Source: Nanobdellota archaeon
Lineage (GTDB): Archaea > Nanobdellota > Nanobdellia > SCGC-AAA011-G17 > JAFCDX01
Direction: 5' to 3'
Length of the DNA: 18,094 nucleotides
Assembly (NCBI GenBank): GCA_018816585.1
Contig: JAHIVQ010000069.1
Location: forward strand, 1-18,094
In this document: piece by piece, positions 6,646 to 14,306 of the stretch
Numbering within the stretch: position 1 is the stretch's first letter
Layout: each line of letters opens with the position of its first letter
The notes under the pieces: model-generated
What the model was told of the DNA's origin: nothing
Databases searched by the model: none
What the model saw: only the letters and a program-made list of their open reading frames with translations
Position numbers and translations under genes: made by a program

Positions 6646-7053
6646 TCATTTTTTCTTCCTTTTTGGATAATCTAAAAATATAGATTTATTTCCAAAAAAA
6701 CCATAATCCCTATTGAAATTTCTTTTCCACTTTATTCTATCTACATCATCACGAGCCATTTCTCTACCTATCATTCTACCTCTTTCCCTTTCTGCTTCTT
6801 CTATTCTTATCCGTTTTAATCGTTCTTGTTCTTCTATTCTTAATCTTCTTTTTTCATTAATTTCTTTTATCCATTTATTAAAAGACTTGTTAGTTACAAT
6901 AATAACACCTATAAATCCAAATAAAGATAATAAAATTAAGTTAGAAAGAGTTATATTCAAAAATAATCCGATAATAAAAGTTATAATTGCAAATCCAATA
7001 GCCCATTTTAAATTACTTGTTATTTTTACTTTGTGTTCTTGTTCTAATTTCAT
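6646..7053 (-). CDS. Two-pass membrane protein with long basic/coiled tail
   Basis: A 135-residue protein of no recognised family. Two adjacent membrane segments (about 17-33 and 36-54) form a hairpin, followed by a strongly charged, Arg/Glu-rich helix (about 60-105, including EEQERLKRIRIEEAERERGR) and a basic end, PKRKKK. The tail is probably cytosolic and could oligomerise or touch nucleic acid; that is inference. Its ATG overlaps the upstream stop by 4 nt, so it is coupled to the DUF2569-like protein. Confidence 0.6.
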   Translation of the reverse strand: MKLEQEHKVKITSNLKWAIGFAIITFIIGLFLNITLSNLILLSLFGFIGVIIVTNKSFNKWIKEINEKRRLRIEEQERLKRIRIEEAERERGRMIGREMARDDVDRIKWKRNFNRDYGFFGNKSIFLDYPKRKKK

Positions 7054-7451
7054 TTTTCTATAAATGTATTTTTAACCCTTTTAGATACAAAAAGATAATA
7101 TGTCCAAATAACTAAGAAAAATAAAGAACTATAACCAACTGCATTAAAATATTCTATCCAAGGAGTTATAGAAAGTAAATAAAGGGGGAAAACCCATAAA
7201 CTAATAACAGCCATTTCTTTAAATAACTTTTTTCTCTTATACATTAAATAGATAACATATAGCTGGAAGATAAAGAAGATTATATAAAATATCGAATAAG
7301 TTACTATATAATATAAATAAACTAAAGAAATTAAAAAAAGTCCTAAAACAAATAAAAATAACCAACCATCAATTTCTTTTTTATCTTGTTTATACTTTTT
7401 AATAGCTCCTTTCTTTCCTATCTCTTTAATAGCTTCTAACATTTCACCCAT
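7050..7451 (-). CDS. DUF2569-like four-pass membrane protein
   Basis: A 133-residue protein with a soluble, Lys-rich N-terminus (1-27) and about four membrane segments (30-47, 52-71, 79-97 and 105-121). The IDGWLFLFVLGL opening of the first segment and the closing YYLFVSKRVKNTF at 118-130 match the pattern of DUF2569 family proteins, whose function is unknown. It heads the three-gene membrane unit, with a TATA box 20-29 nt before the ATG. Assignment is by remembered family pattern and should be read as probable. Confidence 0.65.
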   Translation of the reverse strand: MGEMLEAIKEIGKKGAIKKYKQDKKEIDGWLFLFVLGLFLISLVYLYYIVTYSIFYIIFFIFQLYVIYLMYKRKKLFKEMAVISLWVFPLYLLSITPWIEYFNAVGYSSLFFLVIWTYYLFVSKRVKNTFIEK

Positions 7452-7470
7452 ATTAATATAATCAATTTAT

Positions 7471-7480
7471 CATTTATAAT
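7471..7480 (-). promoter_or_regulatory. TATA box for the membrane-protein operon
   Basis: Reads ATTATAAATG on the minus strand, 20-29 nt before the start at 7451; implies a short or absent leader. Confidence 0.45.
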
Positions 7481-7533
7481 CATTTCGAAATTAGGCATAT
7501 ACTAAACCTTTAGAAATAGGTCTATCACAAAAT

Positions 7534-7540
7534 AAAAAAA
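7534..7540 (-). terminator. Oligo-T terminator after the winged-helix gene
   Basis: On the minus strand a T7 run follows the 7556 stop codon after about 15 nt and is extended by ATTTTG. Archaeal polymerase terminates at such U tracts without a strict hairpin. Confidence 0.4.
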
Positions 7541-7555
7541 TCACCCCTTTTATTT

Positions 7556-7828
7556 TTATAAGAATTCTCTTATTTTTTCTATATTTTCTGCTACTTTGTT
7601 GCCACTGTCAGTAAGTTTTATGGTCTTTATTCTCCCCATTTTTTCAAAACTAACAAGCTTTGACTTTTCCATTTCCTGTAGTATCTTTACTGCATGTGAA
7701 TACGTGCAATCTACTTCTTTTGCTAGCACAGATCCGTAACGGTTTTTTCCTCCCTTTCTAAGGGCCATTAAGATCATAGCTGGCTTACGTCTGAAAAAAA
7801 CTTCAAATATTTCTCGCTTTTTTATCAA
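7556..7828 (-). CDS. Winged helix-turn-helix regulator (MarR-like)
   Basis: A 90-residue DNA-binding protein consisting essentially of one wHTH domain. A first helix spans FFRRKPAMILMALRK; the HTH is about 33-58 (SVLAKEVDCTYSHAVKILQEME, recognition helix YSHAVKILQEM), followed by the wing FEKMGRIKTIKLT and a final helix. Compact stand-alone wHTH proteins are common archaeal regulators, often of neighbouring genes. The start is TTG at 7828; no ATG lies before residue 18, which would cut the first helix. A G-run (GGGGGG, minus strand) 5-10 nt upstream may act as a ribosome site. It lies back-to-back with serS and upstream of the membrane operon on the same strand. Confidence 0.75.
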   Translation of the reverse strand: MIKKREIFEVFFRRKPAMILMALRKGGKNRYGSVLAKEVDCTYSHAVKILQEMEKSKLVSFEKMGRIKTIKLTDSGNKVAENIEKIREFL

Positions 7829-7848
7829 CTAAACCCCCCCTATATTGT

Positions 7849-7857
7849 ATTATATAT
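7849..7857 (-). promoter_or_regulatory. TATA box for the winged-helix gene
   Basis: Reads TATATATAA-like sequence on the minus strand, 21-29 nt before the TTG start at 7828. Confidence 0.4.
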
Positions 7858-7866
7858 TTTTTAATT

Positions 7867-7882
7867 TATATTATCTAATATA
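7867..7882. repeat. Inverted repeat, possible operator
   Basis: TATATTA-TC-TAATATA is a perfect 7-bp inverted repeat with a 2-bp spacer in the 122-bp divergent gap between the winged-helix gene and serS. Its size suits a dimeric wHTH repressor, but in sequence this AT-rich a chance palindrome is quite possible. Confidence 0.3.
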
Positions 7883-7920
7883 CTATATAAATGTTTTGTA
7901 TAAATTGTTTTATCAGAAAG

Positions 7921-7930
7921 ATTTAAAAAG
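7921..7930 (+). promoter_or_regulatory. TATA box for serS
   Basis: ATTTAAAAAG lies 21-30 nt before the serS ATG at 7951, consistent with leaderless transcription of the serS operon. Confidence 0.5.
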
Positions 7931-7950
7931 AAATTTCAATATTTAAGCCT

Positions 7951-9258
7951 ATGCTCGATATAAAACTAATAAGAGAGAATCCTTCTTTAGTAAAAGAGAA
8001 TATAAAAAAGAAATTTCAGTTAGATAAGCTCCCTTTGGTTGATAAAGTGCTTAAACTTGATGAAGAATGGCGCAGAATCAAGCAGGAAGCAGATGATTTA
8101 AGGCATGAAAGGAATACAATTTCTGATAAAATCAATGAAGAAAAGAAAAAAGGTCATGATATATCACAAATAGTAAAAAAAGTCAAGGAAATACCTCAAA
8201 AGATAAGTGAATTTGGAGAAAAAGAAAAAAAAATAGAACAGGAAATAAAGGAAATTCTTTTGCAACTTCCAAATATTATGTCTAAAAATACTCCTATTGG
8301 AAAGGATGAATCACAAAATAAAGAAATAAAAAAATCTGGGAAAATTATAAAATTTAAATTTCCTGTTAAAACTCATGTTGAACTTCTTGAAAAACTAAAA
8401 TTAGTTGATTTTGATTCTTCTTCAAGAGTTTCAGGCAATGGATTTTATTATTTGAAAAATGAACTTGCATTATTAAATCAGGCATTAATAAGATTTGCAA
8501 TAGATTTTATGAAATCAAAAGGTTATGATTACATAGAAACACCATTAATGCTTCATGAAAAAGAAATATTTGCATCAATGGATAGAAAAGCAATTGAACA
8601 ATCTGTTTATTCAATTAAAGATGAGGATTTAAATTTAATTGGAACTTCAGAACAGGCGTTATTAGCAATGCATACAGGACACACATTTAATGAGTCAGAA
8701 TTACCAAAAAAATATTTTTCATATTCAATGTGTTTCAGGAAGGAACTTGGGGCACATGGAATTAATGAAAAAGGGTTATGGAGAACACATCAATTTAATA
8801 AAGTAGAACAATTTATTTTTTGCAAGCCAGAAGATTCAGAGAAATTATACAATGAATTATTGAAAAATTCTGAAGAAATATTAAAGAAATTGGAATTATC
8901 TTACAGAGTTCTTGAGATTTGTTCAGGAGATTTGGCTGATTGGAAATATAGAAGTGCTGATTTGGAAGTTTACAGGCCAACAACAAAAGGATATGGAGAA
9001 GTTGTTTCTTTAAGTAATTGTACTGATTACCAGGCAAGAAAATTAGATATAAAATGTGTTGATAATAAAAATAATAGAATGATAGTGCATACTTTAAATG
9101 ATACTGCACTTGCAACATCAAGAATAATTGTTGCAATAATAGAAAATAATCAGCAGAAAGATGGATCAATTAAAATACCAAAAGTATTATGGAAATATAC
9201 TGGTTTTAAGGAGATAAAACCAAAGGAGGGAAAAAATGTCAAAAGAAGAAGGAGATGA
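7951..9258 (+). CDS. serS: Seryl-tRNA synthetase
   Basis: Class II synthetase that charges tRNA-Ser, of the common (bacterial/eukaryotic-like) type rather than the rare methanogen type. In this 435-residue protein, the N-terminal long coiled-coil arm (about 30-105, EEWRRIKQEADDLRHERNT onward) grips the tRNA-Ser variable arm. The catalytic core holds TSE at 232-234, motif 2 (SMCFRKELGAHG..GLWRTHQF, R263) and motif 3 (NDTALATSR 383-391, catalytic R391). Length is normal. The basic tail KRRRR overlaps the start of the next gene by 23 nt. It heads a four-gene unit (serS, zinc protein, 73-residue protein, phosphoesterase). Confidence 0.96.
   Translation: MLDIKLIRENPSLVKENIKKKFQLDKLPLVDKVLKLDEEWRRIKQEADDLRHERNTISDKINEEKKKGHDISQIVKKVKEIPQKISEFGEKEKKIEQEIKEILLQLPNIMSKNTPIGKDESQNKEIKKSGKIIKFKFPVKTHVELLEKLKLVDFDSSSRVSGNGFYYLKNELALLNQALIRFAIDFMKSKGYDYIETPLMLHEKEIFASMDRKAIEQSVYSIKDEDLNLIGTSEQALLAMHTGHTFNESELPKKYFSYSMCFRKELGAHGINEKGLWRTHQFNKVEQFIFCKPEDSEKLYNELLKNSEEILKKLELSYRVLEICSGDLADWKYRSADLEVYRPTTKGYGEVVSLSNCTDYQARKLDIKCVDNKNNRMIVHTLNDTALATSRIIVAIIENNQQKDGSIKIPKVLWKYTGFKEIKPKEGKNVKRRRR
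9225..9230 (+). promoter_or_regulatory. Shine-Dalgarno site for the YHS/TRASH protein
   Basis: GGAGGG, 5 nt before the ATG at 9236, inside the end of serS. One of the few strong ribosome sites in the window, used at an operon-internal gene; it fixes that start. Confidence 0.7.
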
Positions 9259-9487
9259 AGATATTTACGAAGAGAAAGATGCAGAAGCTTTAAAAGAAGG
9301 CGATGAAATTTCTGAAGCTGAAGAAGGTATTATGGAAGGACAGAATGAAGATTTAACAAAGTGTGCTGTCTGCGGAAAAATAATTCCTGCATCTGAAAGT
9401 CCAATTGAACTTGAGATAGATGGAGAACATTATTTTTTCTGTTCTACTGAGCATGCTGAAGCATTTAAGAAACAACATCAAAAATGA
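9236..9487 (+). CDS. Acidic YHS/TRASH-type zinc protein
   Basis: An 83-residue protein with a very acidic first half (1-40, rich in E and D) and a C-terminal treble-clef-like metal site: C43-x2-C46, then FFCSTEHAEAF with C69 and H73. The CxxC...FCSxxHAexF arrangement is that of YHS/TRASH/MYM-type domains, which bind zinc or other metals and often act as metal sensors or protein contacts. Located between serS and small genes, overlapping both neighbours (serS by 23 nt, next gene by ATGA), so it is co-expressed with translation genes. Specific function unknown. Confidence 0.75.
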   Translation: MSKEEGDEDIYEEKDAEALKEGDEISEAEEGIMEGQNEDLTKCAVCGKIIPASESPIELEIDGEHYFFCSTEHAEAFKKQHQK

Positions 9488-9705
9488 AGAATGATGAGTG
9501 TATAATTTCTCTTGTTTTAAAAAGTGGTTGGAAGCAAGTTTATAAGAAAGATAAGAAAAATTGGGTTCAAATTACAAATGGAAGAGTCCGTAAAATGACT
9601 GCAGAGCAGTTATTATCTCACATCCTTCCAGTAATTGCCTGGAATAAAGAAGGTATTAAATATAGAAAAGGTTCTAAATTAATTGTAAAAGTCAAGAAAA
9701 AATGA
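9484..9705 (+). CDS. Small basic protein, function unknown
   Basis: A 73-residue basic protein (KVKKK end) with no recognised family. Predicted strands (IISLVLKSGWKQVYK, WVQITNGRVRKM, KLIVKVKK) around a central helix (TAEQLLSHILPVIAW) suggest a compact alpha/beta fold. It is locked into the operon by ATGA overlaps on both sides, which argues that it is a real gene. Its basic charge contrasts with the acidic neighbour encoded just upstream; an interaction between the two is a guess. Confidence 0.6.
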   Translation: MKNDECIISLVLKSGWKQVYKKDKKNWVQITNGRVRKMTAEQLLSHILPVIAWNKEGIKYRKGSKLIVKVKKK

Positions 9706-10304
9706 AGATATTTGCTGCAGGAGATATACATGGAGATACTAAATTAGCAAATGAACTTGCTAAAAAAGCTTCTAAAGAAAAAGTAGATCTAGTTGTTTTA
9801 TGTGGTGATTTAACAATGGGTGAAATATCCACAAAGGGAATTATAGGTCCATTTGTAAAAAATAAATTAAAAGTTGTTTTAGTTCCTGGAAATCATGAGA
9901 CTATTGCAACAGCGGATTTCTTGGCTGAATTATATAATGTGACTAATCTTCATGGTTATTATATTAAATACAAAGATATAGGATTATTTGGTTGTGGTGG
10001 TGCAAATATTGGAATGTCACAATTAAGTGAATCAGAAATTTTTAATTCATTAAAACAGGGATTTGATGGATTAAAAGGTATGAAGAAAAAAATAATGGTT
10101 ACACATGTTCATCCTTCTGGAACTATAATGGAAAAATTTTCAAATATTTTTCCTGGAAGTAAAGGAATAAGAAAAGCTGTTGAAACATTCAAGCCAGATT
10201 TTTTGCTTTGTTCTCATGTGCATGAAGCTGAGGGTCTTGAAGAAAAATTAGGAAATACAAGAGTTATTAATGTTGGAAGAAAAGGAAAAATTATTGAGAT
10301 TTAA
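9702..10304 (+). CDS. Calcineurin-like metallophosphoesterase
   Basis: A 200-residue dinuclear-metal phosphoesterase. The standard motifs appear in order: GDIHG at 7-11, GDL at 35-37, GNHE at 63-66, THVHP at 134-138 and SHVHE at 171-175, covering all expected metal ligands. There is no signal peptide or extra domain, so it is a cytosolic single-domain enzyme; the substrate (nucleotide, phosphodiester or phosphoprotein) cannot be read from sequence. It is the last gene of the serS unit, coupled by ATGA, and followed by the topA promoter. Confidence 0.9.
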   Translation: MKIFAAGDIHGDTKLANELAKKASKEKVDLVVLCGDLTMGEISTKGIIGPFVKNKLKVVLVPGNHETIATADFLAELYNVTNLHGYYIKYKDIGLFGCGGANIGMSQLSESEIFNSLKQGFDGLKGMKKKIMVTHVHPSGTIMEKFSNIFPGSKGIRKAVETFKPDFLLCSHVHEAEGLEEKLGNTRVINVGRKGKIIEI

Positions 10305-10308
10305 AAAC

Positions 10309-10318
10309 TTTTAAATAG
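10309..10318 (+). promoter_or_regulatory. TATA box for topA
   Basis: TTTTAAATAG lies 21-30 nt before the ATG at 10339, just after the phosphoesterase stop, so topA is probably transcribed on its own as a leaderless mRNA. Confidence 0.5.
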
Positions 10319-10338
10319 TTTACTTTTTAAAGCGATTT

Positions 10339-12543
10339 ATGACAACGCTGATAATTTGTGAAAAACCATCTGTAGCCCTAAAAATAGCTACAGCTTTATC
10401 TGATAATAAATTAGATAAAAAAGTAATAAACAAAGTCAGTTATTATGAAATAGAACACAAAAATAAAAAGATAATTGTTGTTTGTGCTGTTGGTCATTTA
10501 TATACTGTAACTGAAAAAGACAAGAAAGCGTGGACTTATCCTATTTTTAATACAGAATGGAAACCCACTTATGAAGTATCAAAATCAGCTTCTTTTACAA
10601 AACCTTATTTAGATTTAATAAAAAAAGTTGCAGTAAAAGCAGATGATTATATTGTTGCTTGTGATTGGGATGTTGAAGGAGAAGTAATTGGTTATAATAT
10701 TTTAAAATATCTTTGTAAAAAAGAAGATGCAAAAAGAATGCAGTATTCAACTACAACTGCAGAAGATTTATTAAATTCATATGAACATGTTTCTCCTCAT
10801 ATTGATAAAAAATTAGTAGATTCAGGATTAACAAGACACGTTCTTGATTGGCTTTTTGGAATTAATATTTCAAGAGCATTAACACTTTCAATAAAACATG
10901 CAACAAATATGTTTAAGGTAATGAGTTCAGGTAGAGTACAAGGACCATCATTATATTTATTATATAAAAGAGAAAAAGATATTTCTAAATTTAAACCAGT
11001 ACCTTTTTGGGAGATTTCACTGCAAGGAACTTTAAGTAATAATAAGATAGAAGCATTTGATAAAAAAAATCCATTCAAAGATAAAAAAACAGCTGATTCA
11101 GTAATAAAAAATACTAAAAATAAAAAAGCTTTTATTTCAAAGATTACAAAAAAAGAATTCAAGCAAGAACCATTATTACCTTTTGATTTAACAAGTTTAC
11201 AATTAGAAGCTTACAGATCACTTGGATTATCTCCAAGAATAACTTTAGAATTAGCGCAGATGTTATATACAAATTCTTATATTTCATATCCTAGAACAAG
11301 CTCTCAAAAATTACCCCCATCAATAGATTATAAAAAAATACTAAATAAATTATCAAAAAAATTCCCTGAAGAAACATCATTTTTATTAAAAAAGACATTA
11401 AAACCAACTGAAGGAAGTAAAACAGATCCAGCACATCCTGCAATTTATCCTACAGGAGAGTTACCTAAAAGTTTAGAAGGTAAAGCAAGTTCGTTATATG
11501 AATTAATTGTTAGAAGATTCTTTGTTTGTTTTGGAGATCCTGCGACAAGAGAGACAGCAACTTATGAAATAGATTGCAATGGAGAATTATTTGAATTAAA
11601 AGGAACTGTAACTAAAATTCCTGGATGGCATATACTATATGGAAAATTTGCTAAATTTAAGGATGAAGAGTTACCAAAAGCAAAAGAGAAAGATGAAATT
11701 AAAACTCCAAAAACAATTTTATATGATAAAGAAACACAGCCACCAAAAAGATATACAGAAGCTTCTTTAATTAAAGAATTAGAAAAAGAAAATCTTGGAA
11801 CTAAAGCAACAAGAGCAGAGATTATATCTACTTTATATGACAGAAATTATGTAAGAGAAAAAAATATCCAAGTAACTAATTTAGGAATGAAAACCATTGA
11901 AACTTTAGAAAAATACTGTCCTGAAATTCTTGATGAAAATTTAACAAGAAAATTTGAAGAAGATATGGAAGCAATAAGAGAAGGAAAATACAAATCTGAA
12001 AAAGTTCTTGATGATGCTAAAAAAGAGCTTACAAAAATATTTGAACATTTCAAGAAGAATGAAATTAAAATTGGTAAATCATTAGCTGAAGCAACAATAG
12101 AAACAAGAACAGAGGAAAATACACTTGGTTTATGCCCAAAATGCAAAGAAGGAAATTTAATGATTAAAAAAGGTAAATTTGGATTCTTTGCTGCTTGTTC
12201 AAAATATCCTGATTGTGATATTACACTTAAATTACCTAAGGGATTAATTAAAAATACTAAAAAAATATGTGATAAATGCAATTATCCTATTATCAATGTT
12301 ATAAGAAAAGGCAAAAGACCACAAGAAATTTGTCTTAATCCTGAATGTCCTTCTAAAAAACTAGATGATAAAATAGAAAAGGAAATAAAAAATTTTGAAT
12401 CTGGAAAAATAAAGAAAAAATGTCCTAAATGTGGTTCTGGTTTGGTTGTAAGAACAAGTTTTTATGGTAAATTCTTGGCTTGTCCAGGTTATCCAAAATG
12501 TAGATATATTGAAAGCATAGGAAAAGAAGATAAAAAATCATAA
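10339..12543 (+). CDS. topA: DNA topoisomerase I (type IA)
   Basis: Relaxes negative supercoils by single-strand passage. In this 734-residue protein, the Toprim domain opens with ICEKPS at 6-11 and carries the acidic metal triad region CDWDVEGE at 108-115. The active-site tyrosine is Y317 in SYISYPRTSS, with the helix-rich gate domain around it (LTSLQLEAYRSLG; LGTKATRAEIISTLYDRNYV). Three C-terminal zinc ribbons start at C599 (CPKC..C..C), C644 (CDKC..CLNPEC) and C695 (CPKC..CPGYPKC). There is no helicase domain, so this is not reverse gyrase. Its stop overlaps the convergent gene by 6 nt. Confidence 0.96.
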   Translation: MTTLIICEKPSVALKIATALSDNKLDKKVINKVSYYEIEHKNKKIIVVCAVGHLYTVTEKDKKAWTYPIFNTEWKPTYEVSKSASFTKPYLDLIKKVAVKADDYIVACDWDVEGEVIGYNILKYLCKKEDAKRMQYSTTTAEDLLNSYEHVSPHIDKKLVDSGLTRHVLDWLFGINISRALTLSIKHATNMFKVMSSGRVQGPSLYLLYKREKDISKFKPVPFWEISLQGTLSNNKIEAFDKKNPFKDKKTADSVIKNTKNKKAFISKITKKEFKQEPLLPFDLTSLQLEAYRSLGLSPRITLELAQMLYTNSYISYPRTSSQKLPPSIDYKKILNKLSKKFPEETSFLLKKTLKPTEGSKTDPAHPAIYPTGELPKSLEGKASSLYELIVRRFFVCFGDPATRETATYEIDCNGELFELKGTVTKIPGWHILYGKFAKFKDEELPKAKEKDEIKTPKTILYDKETQPPKRYTEASLIKELEKENLGTKATRAEIISTLYDRNYVREKNIQVTNLGMKTIETLEKYCPEILDENLTRKFEEDMEAIREGKYKSEKVLDDAKKELTKIFEHFKKNEIKIGKSLAEATIETRTEENTLGLCPKCKEGNLMIKKGKFGFFAACSKYPDCDITLKLPKGLIKNTKKICDKCNYPIINVIRKGKRPQEICLNPECPSKKLDDKIEKEIKNFESGKIKKKCPKCGSGLVVRTSFYGKFLACPGYPKCRYIESIGKEDKKS

Positions 12544-13416
12544 TGATTTATTTATAAATCTCTTTGCTGATTCCAAACCCTTAAATTTTCTAGAGAAAGC
12601 AATTCCAGGTATCTTCTCATAAGCCATATTAAAAACTTCTATTCTTCTTTTTTGATCTTGAATTTCTTTTATGTAACACATATAAGCATCGGTAATTATA
12701 TTAAGATGATCACAATTCTTTTTAATAAAATAATCTTCAAACCATTTATCTTTATAAGACAATCTTGGATTAAGACGCATTGCAACAGAAAAATCTTTAT
12801 TTGAGTAATGTATATTTAATGATTGATCTAATTCTATATTAACAGAGGTTTTATCATTTTTTAACTCTTCTGCTTTTTTATATGGATCTTCAAGCCATAG
12901 TCCTTCTGATTCTATTCTTTCTTTTGCTTCTTTTTCTATTTTTGCTCTTATGAATTTTGAACCGATTGGAGTTATCATACCTACAACAATATTAAATAAA
13001 GTTGTATTTGGTCCAGAAAAAATTTTATGTATTACATTACCTTCTTTGTTATATATTATATGTGGATGATGAAATATCATTGAATCTTCGTATTTTAAAT
13101 CTCCAATAGTGAATTTTGTCTCTTCTAATAATGGATACGGCTCTCTGTGAGCTGAAAATGCAGTTATAGCATCTTTTCCTAATACTTCTAATAACTTAGC
13201 TGATATGTTTGTATTTGTTTTAAATTCAGGAACTCTATAATATCCTTTTATCTTCATCACTTCTGTAATGAAATTTATTTTTTCCTGTCCCGGAACTGAT
13301 TCATCATTGAATAATTTTATACCTTCTTCTATTATTATTCCATCCAAATCTAAACTTAAGGATTGAGGTATTTTTTTAAAATCCTCCATTGACATAAGGG
13401 GCTGTATATATACCAT
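12538..13416 (-). CDS. Uncharacterised 292-residue protein with a possible HAD motif
   Basis: Cytosolic protein of no recognised family; no signal peptide or membrane segment. SLDLDGIIIEEG at 21-32 resembles HAD motif I (DxDG), and DAITAFSAHR at about 82-91 could be motif II, followed by a GD pair in TIGDLKYEDS. These together suggest a divergent HAD-type phosphatase or sugar-phosphate enzyme, but motif III/IV residues are not clear. The C-terminal half is Lys/Asp-rich with no obvious domain. The first of three Met codons (1, 8, 10) is favoured because a TATA-like box lies 20-29 nt upstream. Tail overlaps topA. Confidence 0.6.
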   Translation of the reverse strand: MVYIQPLMSMEDFKKIPQSLSLDLDGIIIEEGIKLFNDESVPGQEKINFITEVMKIKGYYRVPEFKTNTNISAKLLEVLGKDAITAFSAHREPYPLLEETKFTIGDLKYEDSMIFHHPHIIYNKEGNVIHKIFSGPNTTLFNIVVGMITPIGSKFIRAKIEKEAKERIESEGLWLEDPYKKAEELKNDKTSVNIELDQSLNIHYSNKDFSVAMRLNPRLSYKDKWFEDYFIKKNCDHLNIITDAYMCYIKEIQDQKRRIEVFNMAYEKIPGIAFSRKFKGLESAKRFINKSL

Positions 13417-13435
13417 TTATAATTTAATATTACTT

Positions 13436-13445
13436 AATTTAAAAG
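13436..13445 (-). promoter_or_regulatory. TATA box for the 292-residue protein gene
   Basis: Reads CTTTTAAATT on the minus strand, 20-29 nt before the ATG at 13416. Confidence 0.4.
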
Positions 13446-13473
13446 AATTATTGTTAAAGAATATAGAAATCAA

Positions 13474-13516
13474 ACTAAATGAATCCCTTCTTCACTAACT
13501 CTGAAAAATCTTGATT
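13474..13516. repeat. 43-bp direct repeat, copy 1 (detached RadB 3' end)
   Basis: Identical over 43 of 43 bases to 14311-14353. Read on the minus strand it encodes SRFFRVSEEGIHL in the same frame as the RadB-like gene, then V (GTT) and TGA at 13470-13472, so it holds a complete alternative end for that gene. It lies 60 nt before the GTPase start. Confidence 0.9.
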
Positions 13517-13546
13517 GGTAATTTAATAACAGGTTTTTAAGATAAT

Positions 13547-13556
13547 CATTTAAAGA
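13547..13556 (+). promoter_or_regulatory. TATA box for the permuted GTPase
   Basis: CATTTAAAGA, 20-29 nt before the ATG at 13576; it lies inside the segment bounded by the 43-bp repeats, so the cassette carries its own promoter. Confidence 0.45.
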
Positions 13557-13575
13557 GCTAATTATTCTTATAATA

Positions 13576-14301
13576 ATGGGAACAAATGATTTAGTAGATC
13601 AAGTAATAAGAAATTCAGATATAATTCTTATTGTAATAGACGCAAGAATGATTAATCAAAGCATAAATAAATTCATAGCAGATAAAATAAAAAAATACAG
13701 AAAAAGATATATGTATGTAATAAATAAAATTGATTTAATTTCCAAACAGGAACAAAATAAAATAAATTTAGAAAATTCAATTGAGATAAGCGCAAGAAAT
13801 AAAATTAGCACTGTAAGATTACTTAATAAAATAAGGGAGTTGGCAAAAGGAAAACCTATTACAGTTGGGGTAGTAGGATTCCCAAATACAGGAAAATCAA
13901 CATTAATTAATGTATTAAAAGGAAGGAAAAGCGCAGGAACTAGCCCTATTAGCGGATATACAAAAGGTTTGCAAAATATAAGGATAACTAAAGATATAAT
14001 GATAATAGATACTCCCGGAGTTTTACATTATACTAATGATGTAGACTTGCTTGCTCTTGGAGTTTTAAATGTAGAGTCTCTTAAATATCCAGAAGTGTCT
14101 GCTGTTAAACTAATTGAATTACTAGATGGAAAAATAGAAGCTTACTTTGGAGTTGAAAGGAAAGAAGATTCATTCGAAGTTTTAGATGATATTGCTATTA
14201 AGAGAAATATTCTTAAGAAAGGCGGAGTGCCAGATACTAACCGGATGGCAATTGAAATAATAAGATTATGCCAAAAAGGAAAAATTAGATTTAATAAATA
14301 A
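13576..14301 (+). CDS. Circularly permuted GTPase (YlqF/RbgA-like)
   Basis: A 241-residue GTPase whose G motifs occur in permuted order: G4 NKID at 50-53, G5 SAR at 72-74, G1 GFPNTGKST at 101-109, then G2 (around T130) and G3 DTPG at 145-148. This order defines the YlqF/RbgA, YjeQ and Nog2/Lsg1 group, most of which act in ribosome assembly; a role in maturing the large subunit is the likeliest inference. A helical C-terminal domain (about 160-241) follows, as in YlqF. It sits alone between two perfect 43-bp direct repeats, with its own TATA box, divergent from the 292-residue protein and convergent with the RadB-like gene. Confidence 0.88.
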   Translation: MGTNDLVDQVIRNSDIILIVIDARMINQSINKFIADKIKKYRKRYMYVINKIDLISKQEQNKINLENSIEISARNKISTVRLLNKIRELAKGKPITVGVVGFPNTGKSTLINVLKGRKSAGTSPISGYTKGLQNIRITKDIMIIDTPGVLHYTNDVDLLALGVLNVESLKYPEVSAVKLIELLDGKIEAYFGVERKEDSFEVLDDIAIKRNILKKGGVPDTNRMAIEIIRLCQKGKIRFNK

Positions 14302-14306
14302 AATAT

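Noticed and set aside
6713..7063. 116-codon plus-strand ORF
   Set aside because: Antisense shadow of the two-pass membrane protein gene with the charged tail; no promoter or ribosome site.
10339..12543. Reverse gyrase or intein-bearing topoisomerase
   Set aside because: No helicase domain and no intein block; the coding frame matches ordinary topoisomerase I throughout.
13517..13576. Longer RadB remnant upstream of repeat copy 1
   Set aside because: The minus frame stays open but the residues (LLLNYQ and upstream) do not resemble the RadB-like protein; homology stops at the repeat edge.
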